This document shows, piece after piece, positions 18,544-27,282 of a DNA stretch of 64,000 nucleotides. The notes beneath the pieces were generated by a model that did no database searches, was not told where the DNA came from, and saw only the letters and a list, made by a program, of their open reading frames with translations. Source of the stretch: Pectobacterium sp. CFBP8739 (GTDB lineage: Bacteria > Pseudomonadota > Gammaproteobacteria > Enterobacterales > Enterobacteriaceae); NCBI RefSeq assembly GCF_013449375.1, contig NZ_JACDRR010000005.1, positions 692,990 through 756,989 of the forward strand, in the 5' to 3' direction. Both the position numbers and the translations under genes were made by a program. Numbering within the stretch: the first letter of the stretch is position 1; every line of letters starts with the position of its first letter.

Positions 18544-19944
18544 ATGAAAAAATTAAAAGATACAGACTGGTATAAAAAGCGTTACTCCAACCGCGTACTC
18601 TTCTGGAGAGAAATCTCACCGCTCGCCTTCCCTATCTTTATTGAAGGCCTTTGCGTCGTGTTGATGGGAGTCTTCAGCACCTTCCTAGTCAGTTGGCTAG
18701 GTAAAGAGGCCATGGCGGCTGTCGGCTTGGCTGACAGCTTCAATATGGTCATCATCGCATTCTTCACCGCCGTCGCGTTGGGGACTGCCGTTGTTGTCGC
18801 GTTCAGCCTGGGGCAACGCAATAGAAAGCAGGCGCGTTCTGCGGCTCGCCAGTCAATGTCATTACTGGTTCTGTCATCATTTCTGCTAGTCGCGCTGGTT
18901 GAATTCGCCGGTTCGGCGATTATCGATCTGATCGCAGGGCAGGCCGACGCACAGGTTAAAGCACTAGCCCTCACGTTCCTGCGCTGGACCGTGTGGGGAT
19001 ATCCAGCTGTCGCCATCGCGCTGGTAGGCTGTGGCGCGTTGCGGGGCGCGGGCAATACCAAGTTGCCCATGGTCATCAACATTGGGATGAATATCCTCAA
19101 CATTGCCATCAGTAGCCTGCTGATTTACGGTGCCTTTTCCTGGGATGGCTTAGGATTTATTGGTGCCGGCATCGGGATCACCATTTCACGCTATATCGGT
19201 GCAGTATTCGTGATTTTAACGCTGATGCACGGTTTTAACGGCGCGTTGCGTATTCCCTTCAAGTCTTACTTTGCACCTTTTACCCTGACGATTCTCTATG
19301 AAGTGCTCAGTATCGGTATTCCCGCCAGCATAGAATCGGTGATGTTTAACATCGGCAAGCTGATCACTCAACGCTTTGTCGCGGGTATGGGAACCGAAGT
19401 CATTGCCGGAAACTTTATTGCTTTCTCTATCTCAACGCTGATCAACCTTCCCGGCAATTCGCTCGGCGCCGCCGCCACGATTATCGTTGGCACACGACTG
19501 GGTAAAGGCCAGATTATGCAGTCCACACGCCAGTTGAAGCACATATTCTGGCTGTCCAATATTGGGCTATGCGTACTTGCCGTACTGTCGGTGCCCAGCG
19601 CCAGCTTTTTGGCATCGTTTTACACCGATGAGCCGGAAGTTATCGAAGTGGCAAAACATCTCCTGTGGCTCAACGCGCTATTTATGCCAATTTGGGCCGC
19701 GTCTTGGGTGCTCCCTGCCGGTCTGAAAGGCGCGAAAGATGCCAGCTATACCATGTGGGTGGCAATGGCTGGTATGTGGGGATGTCGGGTCATCGCGGGA
19801 TATATCCTCGGCGTGATGCTCGGTTTTGGCGTGATCGGCGTGTGGATGGGGATGTTCTTTGATTGGATTGTACGCGGCTTCTTTTATTACCGCCGCCTGA
19901 TGAGCGGGCGCTGGCTATGGCGTTATCGCACACCAACAAATTGA
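18544..19944 (+). CDS. MATE family multidrug efflux transporter (EmmdR/YeeO-like)
   Basis: 466-residue, 12-helix cation-coupled exporter. Typical MATE features are the start REISPLAFPIFIEGLCVVLMG, ALRGAGNTKLPM in helix 5/6, and PGNSLGAAATIIVGTRLGKG in the second half. The frame can be extended to a TTG at 18520, but that start has poor spacing. ATG 18544 has no strong Shine-Dalgarno either, so the start is uncertain by eight residues. Substrate unknown. Confidence 0.82.
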   Translation: MKKLKDTDWYKKRYSNRVLFWREISPLAFPIFIEGLCVVLMGVFSTFLVSWLGKEAMAAVGLADSFNMVIIAFFTAVALGTAVVVAFSLGQRNRKQARSAARQSMSLLVLSSFLLVALVEFAGSAIIDLIAGQADAQVKALALTFLRWTVWGYPAVAIALVGCGALRGAGNTKLPMVINIGMNILNIAISSLLIYGAFSWDGLGFIGAGIGITISRYIGAVFVILTLMHGFNGALRIPFKSYFAPFTLTILYEVLSIGIPASIESVMFNIGKLITQRFVAGMGTEVIAGNFIAFSISTLINLPGNSLGAAATIIVGTRLGKGQIMQSTRQLKHIFWLSNIGLCVLAVLSVPSASFLASFYTDEPEVIEVAKHLLWLNALFMPIWAASWVLPAGLKGAKDASYTMWVAMAGMWGCRVIAGYILGVMLGFGVIGVWMGMFFDWIVRGFFYYRRLMSGRWLWRYRTPTN

Positions 19945-19948
19945 TGAT

Positions 19949-19970
19949 AGCGAGCGGGTTTCCGCTCGCT
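19949..19970. terminator. Stem-loop between convergent MATE and MFS genes
   Basis: Perfect 9-bp stem AGCGAGCGG/CCGCTCGCT with a 4-base loop. There is no U-run on either strand, so it may act as an mRNA 3'-end stabiliser rather than a true intrinsic terminator. Confidence 0.5.
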
Positions 19971-19988
19971 GGCAACACCACAAACCGC

Positions 19989-21158
19989 TTAGCGACTCAG
20001 GCTTTTCACCGGAGCAAAGCGGGTCGCCATGATAATCAACACGACCACACCGACAGTCATAATCATCCAAGCCTGCTCCAAACCCGCCGTATGCTGACGA
20101 ATGAAGCCAGCCAGCAGCGGCATCAGGCTGGCAAGGATGTAGCCGCCGCCCTGCACAAAGCCCATCAGTGAACCGGTTTTATGTGATTCGGTTACCTGAT
20201 CCAACGCCACAATCAGCGATAGCGGGAACAGCGCACCAATGCCAATGCCCAGCATGATAATAATGGGATATGTAAACGTCAGCGGTGCCACAATCAACCC
20301 AATCATTCCCACCAGCATCACGGTCAGGATAGGAAGCAGCAACTTGCGGCGATCGGGAAAGCGGTTGATAAACGTGGACACCAGCAAGCCGGAAATCACC
20401 TCCGTCAGCGTTAATCCGCCCAACATCAGGCCGCTTTGCGTCGCATCGAGCCCTAGTTGAATGTAATACGGTGGCAGCCATGCCAGCACCAGCGTATATG
20501 CGCCCGTACCAATACCGAAGAACACCATCAGCAGCCAATCCATCCCGCTTCTACGCGTCGCCAGAACAGCCGCTGCCTCCTGCTTCGCGGTATACGCTTT
20601 AGGCACACACCACCAGGCCACTGTGGCAATCAACGCCACAATTCCCCAGCAGGCCAGCGCGCTTTGCCAGCCCCATACATTTGCCAGCGGAGAAACCGAT
20701 GAAGCCGCAAACGCCGCGCCAGTCATAATCGCCGTAGTATAAAACCCCATCAGAAGACTGCTATGACGGCCAAAATGGAGTTTGATAAACGACGGCACCA
20801 GCGCCTGAATTAAGGCAATCCCGCCCCCAGCAAGCGCGGCGCTCACCAGCAGAGCCATGCCGCTATTCAGCCACCAGCGTACACCACACGCCAAGGCAAT
20901 CACCACAATACCCAATGTGATGCCCCGATACTCCCCCAGACGTGCCTGCAACTGACCGCCATATAACGCACACCACCCCATCGCGAACACGGGGAGCGTG
21001 GTTAACATGCCCGCCATGCTGTCATCCAGACCCGTTGCGGCCTGAATCTGATTCAGCAACGGGCCAATCCCCGCCAGTACGGGGCGTAAATTCAATCCCA
21101 ACAGGATAATCGTGAAGAAAAGAAAAGCCCGCGTGCGGGCCGTTGATGTCACTACCAT
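19989..21158 (-). CDS. CynX/NimT family MFS transporter
   Basis: 389 residues, 12 transmembrane helices. The segment LGLNLRPVLAGIGPLLNQIQ with TTLPVFAMG and GFVQGGGYILASLMPLLAG follows E. coli CynX closely from memory; NimT (YeaN) is a second relative. The open frame starts at 21182, but ATG 21158 has TTGAGG six bases upstream. No cyanate genes are nearby, so cyanate transport should not be assumed. Confidence 0.82.
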   Translation of the reverse strand: MVVTSTARTRAFLFFTIILLGLNLRPVLAGIGPLLNQIQAATGLDDSMAGMLTTLPVFAMGWCALYGGQLQARLGEYRGITLGIVVIALACGVRWWLNSGMALLVSAALAGGGIALIQALVPSFIKLHFGRHSSLLMGFYTTAIMTGAAFAASSVSPLANVWGWQSALACWGIVALIATVAWWCVPKAYTAKQEAAAVLATRRSGMDWLLMVFFGIGTGAYTLVLAWLPPYYIQLGLDATQSGLMLGGLTLTEVISGLLVSTFINRFPDRRKLLLPILTVMLVGMIGLIVAPLTFTYPIIIMLGIGIGALFPLSLIVALDQVTESHKTGSLMGFVQGGGYILASLMPLLAGFIRQHTAGLEQAWMIMTVGVVVLIIMATRFAPVKSLSR

Positions 21159-21495
21159 GTATAACCTCAATAGCTTGAGCAAGTCACTACTGCCTGATGA
21201 TCAACATCTTCACACAAAGAATCTTAACGTCAAGATAAAATCTTATAACAGATCAACAGGGTGGCTTTTGCTCAATGGCAACAAGAATAACCGGATATCG
21301 ACCGACTAGAAAATGGCGGCTAATGACGGGCGAAACTCGTCACTGCTTTGACAAACAGCCATAAAAATGCCGTTTGCGATGACCCGCAAGGGGGTGGGCA
21401 GGAAGCTCCCCATAAAAAAATCCGCCCTGAAAAGAGCGGATTCTTCCGACACATCTAACAACCAATGCTGAGGGTAAACCCCCTACAGGGTTAGA
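21159..21495. other. Intergenic region between the MFS gene and ompX
   Basis: It presumably holds the MFS promoter on the left and contains the ompX terminator at 21413-21443. No ORF is supported. Confidence 0.4.
21413..21443 (-). terminator. Rho-independent terminator of ompX
   Basis: On the minus strand the stem AATCCGC/GCGGATT is followed by TTTTTTATGG, just after the ompX stop. Confidence 0.88.
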
Positions 21496-22011
21496 TTAGA
21501 AACGGTAACCTACGCCAACAGCCCAAGCACCAACGTCAACACTGCGGATACGGCTTTGTTCGTAACCGACATCCAGAGCAACGTCTTGGATTGGGTTGAA
21601 CTGAACACCAGCACCGTAGGTGAAGCCATAATCGTCATTGCTGCTGTTGTTCAGACCGTTGGTCGCGTTATTGGTAACTTTACCATGGCTGAAACCGACA
21701 ACACCGTACAGGCTTGCCCAGTCATTCAGACGGTAAGCTGGGCCCGCAGTAAAGCCCATGTACTGGCCTTTGCTGTACAGACCGTCATCGCTACCATTTT
21801 TTTCCAGGTAGGTGAAAGAGCTAATAACGCCCAGTGGGTTATTATCTTGCTCATAACGATATTTCAAGTTAAAGCCTTTAACTTTATTTTGTACGCCCTG
21901 AGCATCACCTTGAGCATAACCAGCAGAGACAGTGCTTTGACCAGCAAATGCAGAACCTGCGCCAACGGCTAATACACAAGCCAGAGCGGAAAGACACGCG
22001 ATTTTTTTCAT
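21496..22011 (-). CDS. ompX: OmpX, eight-stranded outer-membrane protein
   Basis: 171 residues of the OmpX/Ail family. The signal peptide MKKIACLSALACVLAVGAGSAFA is cleaved after residue 23. The strands include FNLKYRYEQDNNPLGVISSFTYLEK and the diagnostic C-terminus ALDVGYEQSRIRSVDVGAWAVGVGYRF, ending in Phe for BAM recognition. The start has GAGG at eight bases. It lies divergent from rhtA, as in E. coli. In E. coli the gene is regulated by small RNAs; that cannot be judged here. Confidence 0.96.
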   Translation of the reverse strand: MKKIACLSALACVLAVGAGSAFAGQSTVSAGYAQGDAQGVQNKVKGFNLKYRYEQDNNPLGVISSFTYLEKNGSDDGLYSKGQYMGFTAGPAYRLNDWASLYGVVGFSHGKVTNNATNGLNNSSNDDYGFTYGAGVQFNPIQDVALDVGYEQSRIRSVDVGAWAVGVGYRF

Positions 22012-22388
22012 ATTTACAGCCTCAAATTCATTTTATGAAATGACTAACTAACGCCGTAAATATAACAAAGAAATTCGAGGCTTACCGCCCTATAAATATT
22101 TATCAATTAGCCTTTAGATGTAACAAATATTGTCAAATCAAACCTATCACGCTAATTACATTAGCTTTTTTATTGTGACAGTTAGATTGAAAATAAATTC
22201 ACCTCAAGGCTGTAAAACAGACGATTCTTAATTTCCCGCTCAGTTTGTATGCGTTTTGAATTGAGCAAAAATAAAACAATTAAATGATGCGTAAATAAAG
22301 GTCAATAAAAGTCAACTCATACCAGACAAACTGTTTACAATTGGGTATAATAGCAACGGAATGTTATACCTATTTTAAGGCCAAAAGA
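22012..22388. promoter_or_regulatory. Divergent promoter region ompX/rhtA
   Basis: Strongly AT-rich, 377 bp, containing the promoters of both genes and probably a long ompX leader. I could not fix -10/-35 elements with confidence, and I see no ORF. Confidence 0.45.
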
Positions 22389-23276
22389 ATGACCTTATTT
22401 TCCCACCGCTCGTCATCATTTGTACCCGTATTGCTCATCATTATCTCAATGCTTTCTATCCAAAGCGGTGCGGCTCTGGCCAAGAGTCTGTTTCCACTCA
22501 TTGGCGCAACGGGCGTAACCGCGTTACGCCTGAGTATAGGTACGATCATTCTGTGCATCATCTTCAAGCCGTGGCGGATGCGCTTTAGCAGTAACCGCCT
22601 GCCATTGCTGGTTTATGGCATCACGCTAGGTGGGATGAACTTTCTATTTTACCTCTCATTACAGACGGTACCGCTCGGCATTGCTGTCGCACTGGAATTC
22701 ACTGGCCCACTTGCCGTTGCGATGCTAGCCTCACGCAGACCTATTGATTTTCTGTGGGTTTTTCTTGCCGTTGCTGGTCTGTGGTTCTTATTACCGCTGG
22801 GTCACAATATCGGCAATGTTGATCTGATGGGGGCAGCTTGCGCCGTGGGTGCCGGTGCATGCTGGGCGCTCTATATTCTGTTTGGGCAAAAAGCAGGGGC
22901 GAATCATGGGCCTGGCACCGTCGCCATAGGATCCTGCATTGCCGCACTGATTTTCTGCCCTATCGGTGCATATTACGCAGAGAGCACGCTGTTTTCGTTA
23001 TCAATGCTTCCGCTCGGTATTGCCGTCGCGATTCTGTCCACCGCGCTCCCTTATTCTCTGGAAATGGTGGCATTGACTCGTCTGCCTGCCAGAACGTTCA
23101 GCACACTGATGAGTATGGAACCCGCTATTGCCGCCCTCTCCGGGATTCTTTTTCTCGGCGAACATTTATCGTTTATTCAGTGGATGGCGCTGATCTTTAT
23201 TATCATCGCGTCAATCGGCGCAACGCTGACAATAAAACCGGCGGGTGACGCCAAAGTAACGACTCAAGCCGAATGA
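22389..23276 (+). CDS. rhtA: RhtA, threonine/homoserine exporter (EamA/DMT family)
   Basis: Ten-helix drug/metabolite transporter with two EamA repeats. The open frame reaches 22341, but ATG 22389 has AAGG eight bases upstream and gives 295 residues (MTLFSHRSSSFVPVLLIIISM), the E. coli RhtA length. Neighbour ompX supports orthology. It overlaps the 3' end of the convergent P-loop gene by 13 bp. Confidence 0.93.
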   Translation: MTLFSHRSSSFVPVLLIIISMLSIQSGAALAKSLFPLIGATGVTALRLSIGTIILCIIFKPWRMRFSSNRLPLLVYGITLGGMNFLFYLSLQTVPLGIAVALEFTGPLAVAMLASRRPIDFLWVFLAVAGLWFLLPLGHNIGNVDLMGAACAVGAGACWALYILFGQKAGANHGPGTVAIGSCIAALIFCPIGAYYAESTLFSLSMLPLGIAVAILSTALPYSLEMVALTRLPARTFSTLMSMEPAIAALSGILFLGEHLSFIQWMALIFIIIASIGATLTIKPAGDAKVTTQAE

Positions 23277-23815
23277 AGGCGTATTTCCTTGGGAAGGTGT
23301 TGCAGGAAAGCTTCACATTCTCGAGGAGAACGCAACGTAATAAAGTGAATATGCTGATAACGCGGATCGGCTAAATCCGCCAAATACCGTTTCCGGTTTC
23401 TTGAATAGGTTTTTATTGTCCAGATAATAATGGAATCCCGACTAAAGAAACTGCGGAGAAAAGATTCTTTATTCCCTGTGCCGCTCCAGAGCTCCTCTTT
23501 ACGCCATGCCCGAACACAGGCACGCCGTACCGCCTGAAAAAGCGTACGGCTAAAACTGTAATCGACCCAAATCACGACATCAATATTGCGCCATTTGATC
23601 TCACGCGTTCGATTATAGTTGCCATCCAACACCCAACTTTCAGGTTCCAGTGCGCTTTCAAGTCGTTGAAAAAAATCGATATCCGTCCGCTCCTGCCAGT
23701 CTTTCAGCCAGAACAACGCATCCATTTCAATGTACGGAATAACCAACTTTTCAGACAAACAGCGAGCAAGTGTCGATTTACCACTTCCACTGGTACCAAT
23801 AATATTTACTCTCAT
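23264..23815 (-). CDS. P-loop ATPase, adenylate-kinase-like (FlaR/topology-modulation type)
   Basis: 183 residues with Walker A GTSGSGKST at 7-15 and an N-terminus [20 protein letters not shown] typical of small AAA/adenylate-kinase-like proteins, often annotated as DNA topology modulation protein. The middle (VLDGNYNRTREIKW and VIWVDYSFSRTLF) fits that family. Substrate and role are unknown. It is a single gene, convergent with rhtA and overlapping it by 13 bp. Confidence 0.78.
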   Translation of the reverse strand: MRVNIIGTSGSGKSTLARCLSEKLVIPYIEMDALFWLKDWQERTDIDFFQRLESALEPESWVLDGNYNRTREIKWRNIDVVIWVDYSFSRTLFQAVRRACVRAWRKEELWSGTGNKESFLRSFFSRDSIIIWTIKTYSRNRKRYLADLADPRYQHIHFITLRSPRECEAFLQHLPKEIRLHSA

Positions 23816-24161
23816 TCTGCACGACTCCCTTTACTCCACATCATATGTTTTAAGGAGAAAACAACGAGGACATTCTATTTCAATCAGAATGACGGGCGAA
23901 TAATAACTATTTTCACCTAAGTGAAAATGATATTTATCAATATATGAGATGATATTTCAAGCGTAATTAAAACATTGCACTTACATGCTGGGTTATTGCA
24001 TTACCGATATCAGATAAATCCTGACTACAAATACCCATAATATCGTTATGCTAAAGCTATTCATTCGATAGGTGATTCTTTTCAATATTCATTTTTATCA
24101 CTGCTATAATTAATCACGTTGAACAGTAAGACTATGAATAATTAAAGAGAGGATAACTATT
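23816..24161 (+). promoter_or_regulatory. dps promoter region with an OxyR-like site
   Basis: AT-rich. The extended -10 TGCTATAAT places TATAAT at 24105-24110, and a weak -35 TTCAAT at 24081-24086 gives 18-bp spacing. CTAT-N7-ATAG at 24057-24071 matches the central part of the OxyR consensus; the outer half-sites are poorly conserved. It would be centred about 53 bp upstream of the start of transcription, which suits activation. E. coli dps is OxyR-activated; the site here is inferred. Confidence 0.6.
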
Positions 24162-24665
24162 ATGTCTACCGCCAAACTCGTGAAATCAGCACCGTCCGCA
24201 CTGCTTTACACTCGCAATGATTTGGATGATAGCGTTAAGACCTCGACGATCGCGCTGTTAAACCAAATTGTTGTTGATTTTATCGACCTGTCGTTGATTA
24301 CTAAACAGGCACATTGGAACATGCGCGGTGCAAATTTTATCGCCGTTCATGAAATGCTGGATGGCTTCCGCACCTCGATTATTGACCATCAAGACACTAT
24401 CGCTGAGCGCGTAGTGCAAATAGGCGGCGTCGCGCTGGGTACCGTACAAATTGTGGGTAAACAAACCTCGCTGAAAAGCTATCCAACTAACATCCATAGC
24501 GTTCAGGATCATCTGAAGGCGCTGGCAGAGCGTTATGCGATTGTTGCCAACAACGTACGCAAAGCAATTGGCAAAACGGAAGATGAGGCCTCTGCGGACA
24601 TCCTGACCGCCGCATCGCGCGATCTGGATCAGTTCCTGTGGTTCATTGAATCAAACATTGAATAA
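24162..24665 (+). CDS. dps: Dps, DNA-protecting ferritin-like protein
   Basis: 167 residues. It stores iron, consumes hydrogen peroxide at an intersubunit ferroxidase site, and coats DNA in stationary phase. The ferroxidase ligands are in [37 protein letters not shown] (His, His, Asp, Asp and Glu in the family spacing). The lysine-containing N-terminus needed for DNA binding is present ([20 protein letters not shown]). It lies next to glnHPQ, as in E. coli. Confidence 0.97.
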   Translation: MSTAKLVKSAPSALLYTRNDLDDSVKTSTIALLNQIVVDFIDLSLITKQAHWNMRGANFIAVHEMLDGFRTSIIDHQDTIAERVVQIGGVALGTVQIVGKQTSLKSYPTNIHSVQDHLKALAERYAIVANNVRKAIGKTEDEASADILTAASRDLDQFLWFIESNIE

Positions 24666-24693
24666 TCAGCGTCATCATCCGACGGACGCTTTC

Positions 24694-24716
24694 AAGGCTG
24701 CTTCAGCAGCCTTTTT
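24694..24716 (+). terminator. Rho-independent terminator of dps
   Basis: Stem AAGGCTGC/GCAGCCTT with a TTCA loop, followed by TTT. Confidence 0.9.
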
Positions 24717-25079
24717 ACTGCGATTTCCCCCGCTCAATCTGCCCCCTTTTCTGGTACAACCTGCACAAACCACGCATTTTATCCGTTAAGATGCTCAAAA
24801 AATTAGCTTTTGCCTGCATTAATTTGACATAACACCAATCAACGGTTGTTTCCCTCGTATAAATCAGTTAATCATAGCAGCGCCTTGCCTGAGCGAATCG
24901 GAGGTGAAAATTTCACCGCTGGCAGGGCAATAAATAAAAGCAACAGGTTAAGCACAACGCAGGGTAACTGGCTCAGGCTTCATTTTTGTGTGATGTACTA
25001 TGCTTAAAATACCTGTAAAACAAAGCTTAAAACGCCTGTAAAACAAAAAGCTCCCACAACTGCTAATAGGAAGGATTTA
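24717..25079 (+). promoter_or_regulatory. glnH upstream region
   Basis: 363 bp without an ORF. TTGACA occurs at about 24825, but with no convincing -10. I looked for a sigma-54 GG-N10-GC element, as in E. coli glnH, and found none with correct spacing. A tandem 23-bp repeat lies just before the ribosome binding site AAGGA. Confidence 0.4.
25002..25047 (+). repeat. 23-bp tandem duplication in the glnH leader
   Basis: Two adjacent copies, 25002-25024 and 25025-25047, each starting GCTTAAAA and ending CTGTAAAACAAA, with two mismatches. They end about 33 bp before the glnH ATG. Confidence 0.85.
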
Positions 25080-25826
25080 ATGAAATCACTACTTAAGGCC
25101 TCTTTGGCTGCACTGACACTGATGATGAGTGTATCTAGCTATGCTGCTGAGAAAGAACTGATTGTCGCCACAGACACCGCTTTCGTCCCTTTTGAGTTCA
25201 AACAAGGCGACAAGTATGTCGGTTTTGACATCGACCTCTGGGATGCCATCGCTAAACAGCTCAACCTGAAGTACACCCTGAAGCCAATGGACTTCGGCGG
25301 CATTATTCCTGCACTGCAAACGCGTAACATCGATCTGGCGTTGGCAGGCATTACCATTACTGAAGAGCGCAAAAAAGCAATCGATTTCTCTGACGGCTAC
25401 TACAACAGCGGCCTGCTGGTGATGGTCAAAGCAGACAACAACGACATCAAAGGCGAGCAGGATTTAGCCGGTAAAGTGCTGGCGGTGAAGAGCGGTACCG
25501 GTTCTGTTGATTACGCGAAAGCCAATATCAAAACCAAAGATCTGCGCCAGTTCCCGAACATCGACAACGCCTATATGGAACTGGGCACCAACCGTGCTGA
25601 CGCCGTGCTGCACGATACCCCAAATATCCTCTACTTCATCAAAACCGCAGGCAATGGCCAGTTTAAAGCGGTAGGTGACTCCATTAAAGCCCAGCAATAC
25701 GGCATCGCGTTCCCGAAAGGCAGCAACGAACTGCGTGAAAAAGTGAATGGCGCCCTGAAAACACTGCGTGAAAACGGCACTTATGCTGAGATCTACAAGA
25801 AGTGGTTTGGCGTAGAACCTAAGTAA
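25080..25826 (+). CDS. glnH: GlnH, periplasmic glutamine-binding protein
   Basis: Family 3 solute-binding protein of 248 residues with signal peptide [23 protein letters not shown]. It has the amino-acid-binding entry motif [27 protein letters not shown] and [28 protein letters not shown]. It delivers glutamine to GlnPQ. It is first of three genes, with AAGGA before the start. Confidence 0.96.
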   Translation: MKSLLKASLAALTLMMSVSSYAAEKELIVATDTAFVPFEFKQGDKYVGFDIDLWDAIAKQLNLKYTLKPMDFGGIIPALQTRNIDLALAGITITEERKKAIDFSDGYYNSGLLVMVKADNNDIKGEQDLAGKVLAVKSGTGSVDYAKANIKTKDLRQFPNIDNAYMELGTNRADAVLHDTPNILYFIKTAGNGQFKAVGDSIKAQQYGIAFPKGSNELREKVNGALKTLRENGTYAEIYKKWFGVEPK

Positions 25827-25852
25827 TTGCCGATTTAATCTGGAGATATTCC

Positions 25853-26512
25853 ATGCAGTTTGACTGGAGTGCCATTTGGCCTTCTCTGCCCCTCCTGATG
25901 GAAGGGGCAAAAATGACGTTGTTGATTTCTGTTCTGGGTCTGCTTGGCGGCCTGGTAATTGGCGTGGTCGCGGGTTTTGCCCGCGCCTACGGCGGCTGGT
26001 TTTCCAGCCGCATTTCGCTCGTTTTCATTGAAATTATTCGCGGTACCCCGATTGTTGTGCAGGTGATGTTTATTTACTTCGCCCTGCCGATGATTTTCAC
26101 GTCCGTGCGGATTGACCCTTTTGCCGCCGCCGTGGTGACCATCATGATTAACTCCGGTGCTTACATCGCGGAAATTACGCGTGGTTCGGTGTTGTCAATT
26201 CACAACGGCTTTCGCGAAGCGGGTCTGGCGCTTGGGCTGTCTCGTCGTGCGACGCTGCGCCATGTGATTGCTCCGCTTGCTCTGCGCCGCATGCTGCCGC
26301 CGCTGGGTAACCAGTGGATTATCAGCATCAAAGATACCTCGCTATTTATTGTTATCGGCGTGGCTGAATTGACACGTTCTGGGCAAGAAATCATCGCGGG
26401 TAACTTCCGTGCGCTGGAAATCTGGACTGCGGTTGCCATTATTTACCTGTGCATCACGCTGATCCTCAGCTTTATTCTGCGTCGTCTGGAAAGAAGACTT
26501 AAGATTATATGA
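25853..26512 (+). CDS. glnP: GlnP, glutamine ABC transporter permease
   Basis: 219 residues of the His/Glu/Gln permease type, with four to five helices. The ATPase-docking loop is visible as [36 protein letters not shown]. The gene overlaps glnQ by ATGA, indicating coupled translation. Confidence 0.96.
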   Translation: MQFDWSAIWPSLPLLMEGAKMTLLISVLGLLGGLVIGVVAGFARAYGGWFSSRISLVFIEIIRGTPIVVQVMFIYFALPMIFTSVRIDPFAAAVVTIMINSGAYIAEITRGSVLSIHNGFREAGLALGLSRRATLRHVIAPLALRRMLPPLGNQWIISIKDTSLFIVIGVAELTRSGQEIIAGNFRALEIWTAVAIIYLCITLILSFILRRLERRLKII

Positions 26513-27231
26513 TTGAATTTAAAAACGTATCCAAACACTTTGGCAAGACACAGGTCTTACACAATATCGATCTCACTATCGGCCAGGGTGAAGTGGTGGT
26601 CATTATCGGGCCTTCCGGTTCGGGCAAATCTACCCTTCTGCGCTGCATCAATAAGCTGGAAGAAATTACCAGCGGCGAATTGATTGTTGACGGCCTTAAA
26701 GTGAACGATCCTCGCGTTGACGAGCGTTTAATCCGTCAGGAAGCCGGGATGGTATTCCAGCAGTTTTATCTGTTCCCGCATCTTACCGCGTTGGAAAACG
26801 TCGCATTCGGCCCTATTCGGGTACGCGGCGCGAATAAAGCTGATGCTGAGAAACTAGCGCTGGAATTGCTGGCGAAAGTGGGTCTGTCAGAACGCGCGCA
26901 TCACTACCCTTCCGAGCTTTCAGGCGGTCAACAGCAGCGTGTCGCTATCGCCCGCGCGTTAGCAGTTAAACCGAAGCTGATGCTGTTTGATGAGCCGACG
27001 TCAGCCCTCGACCCAGAACTGCGTCACGAAGTGCTGACCGTCATGAAAGATTTGGCCGAAGAAGGCATGACGATGGTTATCGTCACCCACGAAGTGGGCT
27101 TTGCCCATAAAGTGGCTTCACGTCTGATTTTTATTGATAAAGGTCGCATCGCCGAAGATGGCGATCCGGAAACGCTGATTACGAATCCGCCCAGCGACCG
27201 CCTGCGCGAATTCTTGCAACACGTATCTTGA
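26509..27231 (+). CDS. glnQ: GlnQ, glutamine ABC transporter ATPase
   Basis: 240 residues with Walker [10 protein letters not shown], signature LSGGQQQRV, Walker [13 protein letters not shown] and the H-loop histidine in VTHEVGFA. It is a typical polar-amino-acid ATPase that drives GlnP. Confidence 0.96.
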   Translation: MIEFKNVSKHFGKTQVLHNIDLTIGQGEVVVIIGPSGSGKSTLLRCINKLEEITSGELIVDGLKVNDPRVDERLIRQEAGMVFQQFYLFPHLTALENVAFGPIRVRGANKADAEKLALELLAKVGLSERAHHYPSELSGGQQQRVAIARALAVKPKLMLFDEPTSALDPELRHEVLTVMKDLAEEGMTMVIVTHEVGFAHKVASRLIFIDKGRIAEDGDPETLITNPPSDRLREFLQHVS

Positions 27232-27235
27232 TCAC

Positions 27236-27260
27236 CAAGGGGGCTTTCGCCCCCTTGTTC
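27236..27260 (+). terminator. Terminator of glnHPQ
   Basis: Perfect 9-bp stem CAAGGGGGC/GCCCCCTTG with a TTTC loop, followed by TTCTT. The minus-strand M3 peptidase gene ends 20 bp beyond. Confidence 0.82.
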
Positions 27261-27282
27261 TTACTCGCTATGTTAGCGAACA

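Noticed and set aside
21360..21412. Small RNA between the MFS gene and ompX
   Set aside because: Only the ompX terminator is convincing; no promoter for an independent RNA was seen.
24961..24995. Sigma-54 promoter for glnH (TGGCTCAGGCTTCA)
   Set aside because: The GG and GC pairs are too close; the fixed 10-base spacing is not met.
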